A stretch of 64,000 nt of DNA from the NCBI GenBank assembly GCA_022410635.1, contig JAJVDF010000662.1, positions 407,173 to 471,172 on the forward strand, in the 5' to 3' direction. The notes beneath the pieces were generated by a model. That model was not told the DNA's origin, searched no databases, and saw nothing but the letters and a program-made list of their open reading frames with translations. Source of the DNA: Tretioscincus oriximinensis. Its lineage: Eukaryota > Chordata > Lepidosauria > Squamata > Gymnophthalmidae. The stretch's first letter is position 1. Each line of letters starts with the position of its first letter. This document shows positions 10,166-23,800 of the stretch, one piece after another. Position numbers and translations under genes: made by a program.

Positions 10166-12354
10166 CATCCAGCTACCTTAGACAGCTACCTAAGCGAACC
10201 CCCATTAAAACACATATCTTTAAAACTAGAAATACATAGTATTTATGTTTATATATTCTACCCACATCCCATAAAATAATATTTTAAAACAGCAATCGAT
10301 GACAATTTGTGGCCTATTAACTAAAAACATCACAAGCCCCTCCAGACTTTTTCACATTAATGTTTTGTTTTAAAGGATCCAATCGAATAAAGCTTTTTTC
10401 AGCCAGCCTGTTCTCCAAGGGTTTCTGAACTTATAGATGCATAAAAAAGTATTACATGTATTTTAAAAATAGCATTAAAACCTAAAGTCATTTTTAAGTT
10501 GTGGTTGACTATAAGAGCCCTTTTAGCTTTTCACCCATTCCTTTTCCGACAGAGTCACTCTCTGGAGTGAGTTTTTCCCATCTGGGAAAAGGATGCAATT
10601 TCAGAGTCTTTGAAACAGTTTTGGTATTTTATATCTGGTCTTTAATCCTCAAATTCATTCAAAGGCATCTCTTTAACTGTGTGATCATCAAATCCTGTAT
10701 TGTATTTTTCAAAAAAATACGTAGCTTTAGCAGGACACTTACAAACCATCAACATTCCTATCATTATTCTTGCAAAATATCCTCCCAAACAAAGCCGTGT
10801 ATACATTTTACTGCAAACTTTTAAAAACACCCCATGCCATTTATTACTTAGGATTAACAAGCTATCCTTTTAAGCTTTTCTCTCAATGAAGTAAGCCTTA
10901 CCACAGCTTGCAAAAAACACAAGTTTTATTCCTGATTCTTCAGTTTTAAAATCCACAATGTATTTCTCTTCATTCAGTTACAATCCCTTCTTAACACACT
11001 TCCTCGTGCTAATCACCCAACAATTAACAGTTGCACTAGATCATACAAGGTCAAATTACCACCACCTGTTCCATTGTCTCTTTAAACCCTATTTTGTGGA
11101 GTTAGGATTAGTAAAAAAAAAAAATCAATGAAAGAAATATTTCAATGTATTTTTGCCACCCAAACTACAGTCTCTTCTCCCTGACAAACTGATTTCAAAG
11201 GATATATTGAGAAATGTTTGCTACTTAGCTTTCCTAAACTGAAATAAAGGTTTTATTTTTATTTTTAATGCTTCTGCTTAGTCAGGAAGCACAACAGCTT
11301 TTCTTATTTATTCTACAATCCTCTATCTAACGAGCAAGACTAGAATTTAACAACCACATGAATAAAATAAACAAATGATAAGACTGCAAAATTAACAGAT
11401 CCCATGTTTTACATACCAAAGTGCACAAGAACTCCTGTTGAGCTGGAAAAATGCCCCTGAAATTTCAAAAAGCTGCTACTTTCAAAACAGACCAGTGGTT
11501 GTGAATATCGTATACATGGAGGCAATGGTGCCCTTGAAGATTTCTTCAGGCTCTCAAGATCTGGGACACCATCCTGGTAGTCTTCAGCAAAGCACTAGCA
11601 GTGTTGAAAGTGTTAACACTAAAAACCTGTCCCTAAAGGAAAAAGATTAGGTTCCAGCAGTTCAAATCACAGACCTCGCTAAACCAAATCTCTCAGGTTC
11701 TAGTGTACTTTTCCTGTCTATTGCAAGAGGTCTGATCTACTGCAAATAACCAAATAAAATGTTATTGACAGCAGTTCTTAAAACCACAAATTTCCCTACC
11801 AGCTGAAAAATATTGATATCAGTAATTATTTCCCACTGATTTCCCACAAGGCAACTCTCAGAGCAGATATACCTATTGGGTTAACATGACCTCTGGTCAT
11901 CTTCAAAACATTTTTTATTTTGTCATTTGCCCTCTATCATTTTAAACCTCTTTCCTTATGTCTCTGATTAGATGCATTCCCTTTTTTTTATGTCAACCAA
12001 AGATGAGAAGCAGCAGGTGTTGTTTTATGTTCTTTATGGAGTCATTTTGTAATACCTGCAATATATATTCTGCATATATGAAGGGCCCGCTTCATACTGT
12101 GAAAACATGAACCTGGTGACCTGAACACCCAAATTTTGGAAAATCCTGGAATAAACAAGTGACGTACAGATGAAGTCCCGATGTAAATTAACCAGGATGG
12201 AGAGTGAATTGGAGCCTAGGAACCTTAACTTACGGAAATTTACTAGGGCCACAGTCATAATTTACTATATTTATGACTTAAGCATGAATATTCTGGAATA
12301 CCCATACTTTATTTTGGAATATCCAAATATAGCAGAAGACTAAGCAATCCCTTA
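10166..12354. other. Non-coding, nothing recognised
   Basis: AT-rich intronic-type sequence. Short motifs near 12290-12330 ('ggaataccc..actttattttggaatatcc') recall the motif family discussed for 31480-31525 and 53205-53225, but too little is shared to call an element. Confidence 0.4.
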
Positions 12355-13702
12355 ATGCAGTTTGAATCATCTCTCAGCTTCAGTCCTGGTCATGGCAAGG
12401 AAACCACCTTGGTCGCCCTGGTTGATAACCTACTCCGGGAGAGGGATGGGGCGATGCAAGCCTATTGGTTCTCCTGGACCTCTCAGTGGCTTTTGATACC
12501 ATTGACCATGGTATCCTCCTGGAGAGGTTATGGAATTTAGGAGTTGGTGGCAATGCATTGCAGTGTTTCCGCTCCTATCTCCAAGGCCGTTACCAGAGAG
12601 TGGTAGTGGGGGAATCGTTCTTGACATCCTGGGAACTCACTTGTGGGGTTCGTCAAGGGTTGATCCTCTTCCCCATGCTGTTCAATATTTACATGAAGCC
12701 CCTGGGGGAGGTCACCTGGAAAGTGTCATCAATATGCTCTATCTCTCTATTCCATCTGAATCAGGAGAGGCGGTTGAAGTGCTTGACAGGTGCCTGGAGG
12801 CAGTGATGGGCTGGATGGGGGCCAATAAACTGAAGCTGAATCCAGACAAGATGGTGGTGCTGTGTGTTGGAGCATCCCGAGTTCATGAAGTGGAGAGACA
12901 CCCTGTCCTTGATGGGGTAATGTTGCCCTACAAGGGATGGGTGCAAAATCTAGGGGTACTCCTTGACTCTTTACTAACACTTGAAAATCACGTGGAGGTG
13001 GTGGCCAGAGTGCCTACTTCCAGTTATGTCTGGTTCGCCAGTTACGGCTACTTCTGAACAAGGATGATTTAGCCACAGTAATCCACGCTCTGGTAACTTC
13101 CAGATTAGACTATTGTAATGCGCTCTATATGGGGCTGCCCTTGAAAATGGTTCGGAAGCTGCAGTTGGTGTAGAATGCAGCAGCAAGACTGCTGATCGGA
13201 ATGGCTGGCCGGGCACAGATCACGTCGGTCTTGAAAGAGCTTCACTGGCTGCCAATTCACTACCGAGCCCAATTCAAGGTGTTAACCTTAACTTATAAGG
13301 CCCTAAATACCTAAAGGAACGCCTTCCCCCATACAGACCTGCCCATGCCTTAAGATCTGCAGGGGAGGGCCTCCTGGTTGTACCACTCCTCCCAACTGCC
13401 AATGGGTTGGGAACCCGGGCTAGGGCCTTCTTGGTGGTGGCCCCCAGTCTTTGGAATAATCTCCCCCTCGAGGTGCGTCTGTCATGATAATTGCATTCTT
13501 TTAGAAGGTCCTTAAAGACGCACCTCTTCTATCTGGGCTTTGATTGAAGAAATGCTATTTCACCACCACCACCTTCAGATACGGATTGTTATGGTTTTAA
13601 AATATAAATTTTGTACTGTTTTTTGTTGTTGCCGCCCTGAGACCTTCGGGTATGGGTGGGGTATAAATGAAAATAAATAAATAATAAATAAATAAATAAT
13701 CT
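12355..13702 (+). mobile_element. L2-like LINE, RT to 3' tail, inactive
   Basis: Plus-strand frames at 12465-12806 and 12530-13057 together give a jockey/L2-type reverse transcriptase: LLDLSVAFDTIDHGILLERL (RT block), CGVRQG, PMLFNIYMKPLGE, then the thumb CLEAVMGWMGANKLKLNPDK. Downstream homology continues through the LDYCNAL and LHWLP-type region to a 3' UTR ending 'ccgccctgagaccttcggg' and an (AAATA)n tail (13669-13702). The catalytic YADD box is missing. At about 12726-12740 the sequence jumps from the codons before it to LYLS, a deletion of about 14 bp that also shifts the frame. L2 versus CR1 assignment is by remembered sequence and may need phylogeny. The copy is 5'-truncated. Confidence 0.88.
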
Positions 13703-14925
13703 ACCATACCAAATTGTTTTAAGAAAAATGTCAGAAAGAAGAATAATGCTTCACAGTATACATTTAAAGCAAAGTAAATAAAATAAATGTGATTTGTGAA
13801 ACTTTACTATCCAGATTTGTTTCTGGTATTTATATACCTATTTTCAAATGGAGCTGTAGAAATGGTAATCTTACAATAACACATATCAGTATTAATACAA
13901 TAAACGGGTGAGGGCCACTGCTGGAAAAGGATCACCTATGTCTCCTTTGTTCCTTCACTCCTCTTATGGAGATTTGTTTCAGATTTTATAATACAGATTA
14001 GAGATTTTAGGTTTTCACTGGAAGTTTTTTAAAAAAACTATTTTTTCTCCCCATAACCTCAAAGGATTCTCATGAAGTTTTAATGCCTCTTGATGCTCCT
14101 TGGTCTACATGAGGACCCACATAGATTAGGTTTGGCAATCATAATTAAATTTTCCCAATATAATTTTTTTCAGAAGATAATCATTTGTTTCCAAGACCAA
14201 CACCAATTTATGCAGCCTAGGTGACTGGTTGGCATCTAGTCATGGTATCAATAGATCCAATTTCAGAGACACAACTCAAGCCTTAAACTCCTCAGCCTGA
14301 AGAAGAGAATGTACAAAATTGATTTCCAAGCTGCAGTTTCATTTGCCAGTGTTGGCAACCAAGGATAGAAGTTTTATGGAGTTAAAAGCAGAAGAATTTA
14401 CAGTTTGCCTTTCAGCAACAATTCAGTAAGTGTGGATGATCACACCACATTCTGACAAGGTCAGTGAGGCAGAACTGTGGACATTGTGCACATCTGTTTT
14501 CATTTTCTTTTATTTTAATAGAAGTCTGCAGTTATCTAATAAAAATTTGTAAGAAAGGCTTTGAAAGAATGTGTCATTCATTGCCCATTAAAGTACAAAA
14601 ATCAGGAGTTTCAGTTAATTAGAATATGGATTCTACAATTTTTGTTACCCTATTTTATATAACTTGATTCTATCTCCCTTCTCACAAAGTCCTATTCTGC
14701 ACATTCCTCTGGAATATATCTCAAAACAGCAGCCTGATATTGTCTAAAGTAGTTGGAGTTACCACACAAAAAAAGGGACAAGGGTTTTGCAGCATACATG
14801 AGTGCAGAAAAGAGAAAAGTTCACTAGAGTCTGCACGAGGAACTCAAATGCTCTGCAGTCCAATCATGAACTTCACGTGAAGTGCAAGGACCCTACATAG
14901 GTCCCTGGCCTGGAACAGGTAGGAC
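13703..14925. other. Non-coding, nothing recognised
   Basis: About 1.2 kb of AT-rich sequence between the L2-like LINE and the polypurine tract. No family was recognised. Confidence 0.4.
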
Positions 14926-15185
14926 TGGGGGAGCAGGGAGGGGAGCGGCGACGAGGAAGAAGAGGAGGGGGGATGAGGAAGAACCAAGGGGATGAGGAAG
15001 GGGAGGGGGAGGAGAGAAGAGAGGGGATGGGAGAAAAGAAGAGAAGAAAAAGAAGAAGAAAAGAAAGAAGCAAAAGCAACAGCAGTCAAAGACAAAGAAA
15101 ACAAAGACGATGAAGACGAAGACGCAGCAGAAGAGGAAGGGGCAGAGGAAGAAGAGGAAGAAGAGGAAGAAGGAGAGGGAGAATT
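14926..15185 (+). repeat. 260-bp polypurine (GGGGAGGA/GAAGAA) tract
   Basis: The plus strand is almost entirely purine, starting G-rich (GGGGAGG units) and becoming GAA/GAC-rich toward the 3' side. The open frames spanning it (e.g. 14992-15372, very Glu/Lys-rich) are composition artefacts. Such tracts can form triplex or G-quadruplex structures. That is general knowledge, not shown here. Confidence 0.85.
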
Positions 15186-18100
15186 AAGCCTAGAGCCCAC
15201 TGTATCTCTATGTAGTGGTCTTAATTCCACTATTATGTTTACATATTTATGTACAGTGTGGACAACATTAAGACTTCTTTTTCTTTTTCAAAATACTAGA
15301 ACCTCAGATCCCCAAGAGTTGAATCTTAGAAGGAACAACACACAAAACGTTTTGCTTAGAGCACCTAATTAAGTATCAAATTTATTACCCCAATGTGTAA
15401 TGTTGATTATCAGATGGATCAACTTGAAAAAAAAATCTAGGCAAATTCTGGAAGTTACAGCTGCCGCTGGTGATAAGCCCAAATGACTATATGACAGCAT
15501 CTGCCACTGAAAGTCATATATTGAGAAACTGTTGGGAAAGAGGCATGCTCACATCTATCTGATATACTTATCTATATGAATTGTTGACCATTTTGAAAAC
15601 ATGCTATTAGATCAGGGGCCCCACTGGTCCAATTCAACTGGACATTCATTTCATTCCTTTAATAATTTGGTCTCTGACGTCAAACAGGTGGGAACACAAT
15701 CATCATTATAATAAAGGAATGCATCTGTACACCATACACTTGAGAGCAGGATTCTGTCAAAGAATATAGCTGCACATGCAGAATCTTACAGCTGTGTTGA
15801 TTGGAATACAGCCATTTAAAAAGCAATTTTGCTGTAGCTGTATTAGATACTACTTGTTCTAGCTTTAACTTTCAACGACATTTGTCATTTTCTACACATA
15901 CCACATAAAAAAAGAAAATTATAATATTCTGTTTGTTGTTACTCCACAGTTGTTGTTTTTTTAAAATAACCTTAAGATTACCAAAATACCAATCTTCCAA
16001 TGTAACTAGAAAATCACAAATAATTGTTTTTTGTGTTATTTTATACTTTTTAATCATTGTATCCCATCTCATGATCTTTCGGTATAAGAAAAAAGAAATA
16101 TATGGATATATACGATACATCAAACTTTGAATTAGTTTAAAACAAAGAAACCAGACATTTACACACACCTAATCTGAAACAGGAGATTAGGAAGTTGTAA
16201 ATCAAGTTTCTAAAAAAAAAACTGAAGGGAGTGGATACAGCTGTTAGCTTCAAATACTTGAATAAAATAAATTTGAAGGTGGAATCTGGGGCAGCTTAAA
16301 CTTGCACCGAAGTACTATTTTATAAAAGTAGAATGGAAATTGAAGCAAATAGGGTATCCATATGGCAGACAGACCAGGAAGACCCTTAGGAAAAGGAGGA
16401 AAGATTCATAGCATTTGTAGAAGCCCATACTCCAGTTCGATCAGAAACATGTGTTATAGCTCCATGTTGCAATGAAAGGAGGAAACAGTTGAAGATGTTA
16501 CAGGAAATACTACTGCTAGTATTACTGACTATCCCAGCTCATAATTCCTACAATTCATTGTTAACTAAGGAGCAGTAGATTAAATCCATAGCCCAAAGAC
16601 TGAAATATCTTCAGTTCCCTTTCCAATTCACAGCAGCTCCAAATTTAGGCTGAACTCGTACAGATTCTAATTCTAGGCTGTATCATGGAATGGGAAGCTA
16701 CCATTTACATGCCAGTGTAGACTGTGGCACGCTCCATTCAGGCCTTGTTGTAATTTACATTAGTATATTCCAAGATGTAGCCCTGAATAAGGTTACACGA
16801 AAATTTACTCTTACTCTCTTCATTCTCTCCTTCCATGACAAACAGGAATATAGGATAATTTTCATATGAATTCAGATTTTGTTTTGAAATGGGTAGAAAA
16901 GAGCGATGACAGCACACTAACTCTCTACTATTATGTCATTTCAATTTAATGTTATTAATTTTTGTTCTGCAGACAAGAAACACCTTGTTATAGAGGTGTG
17001 AGGAAAATGTACCAATTCACATAGCAAAGTTGGAATTCGTGAGGAACTTCCCTAGAGATTTCATCTCTATCTTTACCACCACTATTGAAGAGGACAAATG
17101 CTTTAATTTCCATCTCTGCTACCACTGTTGAAGATTATTCCAGTCTTCTATTGAGTCCCTAAACATTTTATAGAATGTCTATCAATTATCTCCTTAAAAC
17201 TTGCTAAAGAAGCAGAAAAAATAGAGAGGACATTGTCATCTACTGAAGACATTGTGATTCCAATCAACACTTTCCAAAAACTGGAGGTAAGGACTGTCTC
17301 TTTCTCCAGTCCTCCACCATCCACTCACCTCCCACAAAATTCAGGCTGAGAAGGGGATCAGTTCTCCAAACCTTGTTGTCACTGTTATAATGCTAGAGAG
17401 TACAACTGGTAATATTTGCATTGGGGACTTAATTTTTTTTAGCTGTTCAACAATGGCTGAGCTACACTTCAACCCCTCTGGGATGCATGACAAATATGAA
17501 TACCCTAACTATCAAGCCTTCCCTCATTGTTCTTTGAGAGCAATGGCATAGGCATGTGCTGAAAGGCAACTATCCTCCCCACACCAACTGTTTGAAAGAC
17601 TTTGATGCCCGATTACTGGAAAGACTTCCATGGACCGTTTGTGACTTTCTAGGCTTTTACTTTTCTGAATACAATTAAAGATGCTACTTGGAGAGGATAC
17701 AAGCAGTCAATTTAGTAAATTATTTGCAGGGCACGTCTGGTTCTAAACTCTTATACAGTAAATAACAGCACTTAATTCTCCTTCTCACTTATGTCAGCTA
17801 CAGCTTGTTGATTTTAGAAGTCAAAAGGGGGATATGATTGTGTCAGTATTCTGTTAGCCAGGAAAGGGAGTGGATAGAAAGAAAAACAGACGCCTGCTCA
17901 AGCTTTTTCTACAGCTTGGTAAGAAACATGACTGTCAGTTGACTGATACCGTATTCCTGTTTTTTCCAAGGACTTGAGGATTCCAGACAGAAACTGGATG
18001 CAAGAACTTTTGTCTGGATTTTTCTGCTTTATTTTTAGTAATGATTCTTTTGATAGTTATGGAAGAGCCAAATAATGAAATTAACCTATTCTGGATTAAT

Positions 18101-18190
18101 AAAGGGGTAACTTTGAACAAGTCTTTAGAAAACAGTAACTTTAAAAGGATGAATCCTTCTTGTGGAGAGACTCATAGTAGCAAGATTTAG
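15186..18190. other. Non-coding; possible member of an unnamed dispersed repeat at 16650-16795
   Basis: Mostly unique-looking AT-rich DNA. Around 16680-16700 the sequence 'gtatcatggaatggg' repeats that at 52611-52625, followed in both by 'agactgtg/agactatg' and 'ttccaagatg/cccaaagtg'-type segments. This is weak support for a shared element. Confidence 0.35.
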
Positions 18191-18195
18191 ATAAT

Positions 18196-18312
18196 TTCAG
18201 AGAAACGGCCGTGTTAGTCTAGCAGAAAGTCCAGCAAAGGAGCTAGTAGAGACTCAGAGGCTAACAGCAGAAAAGTAAGTGGCATAAGCTTTCGTGGAAA
18301 TGTCTACTTCTA
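18196..18312 (-). mobile_element. Penelope-like element 3' UTR fragment
   Basis: The antisense sequence from 'tttcagagaaacggccgtgt' through 'ttagtctagcagaaagtcca' and 'ggcataagctttcgtgga' to 'gtctacttct' matches the 3' UTR that follows the GIY-YIG region at 33690-33772, and the inverted copies at 31538 and 45109. Confidence 0.78.
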
Positions 18313-19182
18313 CCCTTTGCTAAAATTTAGATAGAATTGGCAGGCTTTAATTTGTAAATCTACTAGATCAATAGGTAGAGTTAACATAAAATGCTTCCCA
18401 TACAAGTGCAGTGCTGAAACTAGCACCCAAAATGATGAGTACATATTATTGTTGTACAGGATAATTACACATAATGTGTAACCAAAATACTTGATTGTAC
18501 ATAAAACACCAACACAGAACACTGCTACAGATACATGCCAGTTGTGGGATCCAAACAAGATCTCACATTTTTCTCAAAATCATCTGGAAGCGGCCATTGC
18601 TATGGCTCTGCTTATGTTAACCATATGAAAAATTAAATAATGTGTGTATATAGTGGACTTGAAATATGCTATTAGTAGATTTTGATATGCACTATATATG
18701 CATGAAGTGTGGTTTTGTGTGCTATTTTTACAAAAACGAAGAACAACAGCATGACAGCTTATGAATCTTGAAATCATTGAAAAAGTATAACAAACCTTCC
18801 ATGTTTGCTCTTTTTTATTAATGAGATTTAATTATTTTTATCTCCTGTTACTGCATCAGGGAATGTATTGCAAACTGACCATCAGGAAGTTGAGACTACT
18901 GAGAAGACCAAAAGGATATGTCAAAACACGTTTGGCCATCCAGTTGCAGACACATTGTTGTCCAGATACAAGATAGAATTCTTTTGAGAACTTTTTAATT
19001 GATGCTGTAATTTGCAATTCATGAAATTACTTGCTATTCATGTAATTTCAGTTTTGTGTACTTTTGCATAATTTTTTGTGTGTATAGGCCTTTTAAACGT
19101 ATTATTTTACTTGTTCAATTATTTCCACATTTGTTTCTTTCTTTGCGTGACACTCGAGGTCAGGTTTGTTTCATGGACACCA
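18313..19182. other. Non-coding, nothing recognised
   Basis: AT-rich sequence with no recognised element. Confidence 0.4.
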
Positions 19183-19415
19183 AGGGTATAAATGGGTACT
19201 AGAATGGATGTCTGGATGTTGCGTCCAGGATGGAGCAACAGGCAGAGCTCCTGAAACACCATTTGCATGGAGTCATGAACAGGAGCATATTTTGCTTTCC
19301 TCTGTTCAGACTGCCCAGGTGCATCTGGTGGGCCTCTATGTGAGACAGAATGCTGGACTTGATGGACTCTGCCCCGATCTGGTATGGCTCTTCTTGTGTT
19401 CTTATGTTCTTGTTT
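19183..19415 (+). mobile_element. LINE 3' UTR with TTATGTTCTT tail, sense
   Basis: The best-preserved sense copy of the (ATGTTCTT)-tailed family 3' UTR. In order it shows: 'ggtataaatgggtactagaa', 'ggagcaacaggcag', 'tcatgaacaggagcatattt', 'cagactgcccaggtgcatct', 'gggcctctatgtgagacaga', 'atctggtatggctcttcttg', and the tail 'tgttcttatgttctt'. The antisense copies at 43381 and 44724 share every block. Confidence 0.85.
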
Positions 19416-20689
19416 GGTTTTAGCTTTGGGACCTCTTTTGTTTGGATGTTGTGTTTGATAGCTTCTCTATTTTGCACTCAGACTTTCTATCCTGCATGTT
19501 TGCTGCCACAATGGCAAATGGTTTCTGAGCCACTGATTAGTGCAAAATTTCCATCAGTTTTAAGTAATTTGACTGCTGTAATTTTCCTGAATCACATTCA
19601 GCATTTATTACCCATTAAGGCAAGGCAATCTTCAAGAAAAGAAAACTACTGTGACTGTAATTTGTGTGTTTGGATCACCTCATTAACTAACCACAAAACG
19701 AATGGAATTGCTAACAGATTTCCACAGCCTTAGCAAAGGACTATAAAACAAATGTGAACTTAGAGACTATGGCTAACTTAGGCACATTTGTGTGCATGAA
19801 TATGTGTGACGAGGTCACTCAACAGTCAACCTCACATGAGACATTTTTCATGTTGTGATGGGGTTTCTACACTGAAGTCAGGGATGCTTGTCCAAGACTG
19901 GAGTTACCACCAAAAAAATGGGACAGAAGTTTGCAGCTTTAATGGATGCGAAAAAGAGGCATTTTCATAAAGTGAAACTTATAATGCCTGCAATATCTAG
20001 TGAAAATTACTCTTTCCCAAATTTATTAAAGTATAAAACTTCTGGCCCATTTCTATTTTGAAGTCGAGCATAGCGTGGTTGATATCTTAAGAAGTACCTA
20101 TGTAGGAGAGGCTGTTTTTGTAGTTGATGTTGTTGGGCACCATAGATTCTGATAGACTAACAGCATGGGCATCTCTATGAACACTTCTATTTAGCTTTCT
20201 CAATAGAAATACAGAAGTGATTTGCCATTGCTTATTTATGGAGATTGAACCAGACTGACCATGGGTTATATAGGCCGCAAAGATGCAAAGTGCATAAGAG
20301 GCCAGTTTTATTCATTTGAAAGGAAGGTGATTAGAAAATTTCACAATAACTGATAAGATAGTATCTTTATTATTGCAAAGAACAAAATAATGTCCTTTCT
20401 CATACTTTATCTCGGTCAAGCTTCCAAGCATACCATCCATTTTAAATCTAAATACGGATTAGCCTTGTGCTAACTACAATTTACTAAAGCCCTTTCTAGA
20501 CTGGGCCTTATTCTGGATTATTTCTCAAAATAGGGACTTTTTGTCCACATGCTGGATGCAAATTAAGCAAGACCAACCCTGACCATTCCAAATCTGTATT
20601 AGCATATGGATGGCAAATCCCTATTATGAAAAACTAGTAGAAACAGCCCGTTGCATTATGGTAATGCAACAAGCACTAGCCTCTCCTCC
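19416..20689. other. Non-coding, nothing recognised
   Basis: AT-rich sequence with no recognised element. Around 20490-20560 'ctagactgggccttattctgg' faintly recalls the motif family at 52585, which is not enough to annotate. Confidence 0.4.
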
Positions 20690-20830
20690 CCTATGTTTCC
20701 ATCCGTGCCTCCACCCACTCCCTCCCTCCCTTGCCCCCTCCCTTGCCCCCTCCCATGCCCCTTTCACTTCCTGCTTCTTTTTTCATTCCTTCTGTCTTTC
20801 GTTTTCCTTTCCTCCCTTTTCATCCCAGTA
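20690..20830 (+). repeat. Pyrimidine-rich tract with CCCTCCCTTGCC tandem units
   Basis: The C/T-rich tract contains three near-identical 14-bp units (CCCTCCCTTGCCCC type, about 20719-20760). It then becomes TTCC-rich. Open frames through it are low complexity. Confidence 0.8.
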
Positions 20831-23800
20831 TTAGTCCCTGTACTGAACCCTGGGGTATTCAACTTCTCACATCTTTTCATCCAGAGAACTGTCCATTTAT
20901 TGCTTCCCTCTTGTTTCTGTCTTTTAGCCAGTTTCTAACCAGGACTCTGGTCTCTGAAGGCTAACAAAGTTTCAAGCTCTGTCATTGGCCATTATAGCTT
21001 GTTATAACTCTCCAACATGTCTTTTATTATTTATGATAATCCAGAATAATGCTCAGTGCAGAAAGGGTTCAACAGAAACCTATCTACTTAGACTGGAATC
21101 TGATTTACATTTGCCCTTATTCTGTTCCAAAAAGTGGTTTGAGGAGTTTGTTATACAGGTGTCATTCTGGTTTAGCAGAGAACACAGCAGTACCTATGAC
21201 TAACCCAGAATGGGATGTGGACAGCAGCAGGCCCCTTAGAATACAGTATAAAGCTGACAGTAAGGCCTGGGAAAGCTGGGTGACTCACACAACATCCCCA
21301 GGTTCTATACAGCATTTGTAACCAATATTGGAGCCCCATATAAAAGATTCAGAGAGTGCAACATCCACCAAACATATCTGGCGTCATTATTTGTCTCTAA
21401 TGGACAGGGCTGCATCATCCAAGCAGAGTGGATGATTGCACATGTACAACGTTTTAGATGGGGCTCAACTATTCTAAAACGGATTGAAAATGTCACAGAG
21501 AATACAGGGTAGACAAGCTGAGGGTACCCAACAGTCCCAGATCTCTTAGGTGTGTGCTGAATAGGGCATACCTAATATGGACTGAACATAGGGGAATTAT
21601 AGGTAGATTGTGTTCTCTGTATTTATGCATTCCTTTTTTATGTAAAAATAAACTAGTTATACTCTTCCTTTTCTTATGGACTGATATACATGTCTAGAAA
21701 GGAATCTCTTCAATATTGAGGGTTGAAAATGCAAGCAAAGAGAGCATCTCAATTTTACATTATTTGTTAAGTGATACACAAAATATTCATGTTGATTTTA
21801 CAATGTTTTTATTCCACAAACATTATAAAGGATTCCACGGAAATAAGCATGCTAATTTGGACCACTAATAAGGGTCACTAGTTCTCTTGCAACCATTATA
21901 AATACAATTTTTTATAACTTTAAAAAAATCCCAAATCAAGGGCAATGTGTTTTATTCCAAGGATGTTTCTCTCAAGCACAAATCTACTTCAATAGAACAT
22001 ACTTATTTTTTTATAAAATGCCATTTAGTCTCCTAGTTTTAGAGAAATTTTCTTTGCCTATTCTTCCCCCCACATACACACATTTGCTTGAACTGCAATA
22101 TATATGTATATAGTTACTCACCTCTATGCATTGTTACCCAGTTCATCCTGCAAAATGTTTCTTGGACAGAATATATGGTACTTCAGTTGTAAAATATATA
22201 AGAAAACAAGTTTGCTGTCAAATTTTAAAGTTCCTCATACGTAACATTCAGACTCCATTCCTTTACGATCTTTATAAAGTTCACAAGCACAGAATAAACT
22301 GATAACAGATAACAGAACAGCAAGAGAATAGGTTTTTCTTCTCTAAGCTGAAATTTGCACCTGAGAACAGCCTTAGTTGCAGGCCTTGACTGAAAGCTAC
22401 ATGAACTGCTTTAATAATAGCATCTCTAAGCTCTTGAACAGCCCTTTCCATCTACCTCAGGGTCTTAAAGCCCTTAACGCACAATAATAAACTAAGCCTC
22501 TCAGCCTGGATTGAAAGCAGTCTATAAGAAAGTATTTTAAACTCCATTTTTCAAATATAGATATCAAAGACTAGTTCCAATAGCATGCTAAACTCACCAT
22601 TTAAAAAAATAGAATAAGGTTGTAATATCACTGTACATTAAGTTCTCTGTTCTGCACTGCAATCTGAAAACTTGGCTGAGGGAAAGCACTGGATTAAAAT
22701 TGTGGTGGAAATTTTGACTGTATTCAAACAGTTCTGTAATTTGACAGTTTTCCTTCATTCCATAGTACTCCATAGTACATACAATGTTCTCATGCAACAC
22801 TTTGGATCATGACTCCCCCTTTTACTCTCCCATTGCCATCTCATCCACCACCACCTTCTCCCTGCAACTACCTAGTTGGCCATTCTCACATTGCTGCCCA
22901 TGGTGATGCTGTTGTAACTTCCTCCTCTTCTTGCCGAGTTCACTATGAGCTTAATGGTGAGAAGAGGAGAGCAATTATCGAAATTAAAAAATTAATTGCT
23001 TATTATCTTTGATTTTATTTTAAAAGTCTTATCAAATCTTATTTTTGGGCTTTTTCATGGAACCCCATGAGGCTACAGCAACAGGTACAATTCCCCAGTT
23101 AGTTGACCTTGCATTTGTTCAATAGGGAAATGAGCATACTCCAATCTGGTGATTCGCATCATATCATGTGGATTAGTAACTTCACATCTGCACTGCAGCA
23201 CAATCCCACCTGCTTAATTCAGACACATTGCTACAGCAAATCCAAATCAAATTAGTAATTAAAATGGATCTAACTCTGTACATACATAAATTGTGACCTA
23301 TCATGTGGAAGGAAAAATGCAGAAGATGGCTACATCATATTTAAAATATTAAGCTTTTTAGCTTGAAAATTGTGATGTTTGAGAACAATTATTCATAAGA
23401 AGAAGGGAAACAACACAGCAACTGGAAAGCAATTGAACATCTTTCATCTTTCTGTATCACAGCTCATAGATTATGTCTTTCCCTCCCTCTAATATCTCAC
23501 TGGACACAGTCAATCAGTGATAATGGTGCTTCTGGTAACATGGGTATGATCAGTGATGTTGTGTGCCTTTTAAGTTGTGGAATGCACCACTGTTTACAAT
23601 AAACAGACCCCATCCTTGAAAATCTTAAAAGAAGTTATTCAATCTCACCTTCTTGACCTGACATTTTAAACATTGATATAAATGAATTTTGTTTTAAGAA
23701 TAACTCTACATATTAGCTTGTTAAATAATTTTAGTTTTGTTGTTTTAACTGAATTGTATTGATTTGATTGTGATTCTGCCTTAAATCATCAAATGGTGAA

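Noticed and set aside
10642..10860. Paired open frames on both strands near 10.5-10.9 kb
   Set aside because: No recognisable domain or splice signals; chance frames.
14992..15372. 126-codon acidic/basic open frame
   Set aside because: Entirely driven by the purine tract (GAA/GAG/AAG codons).
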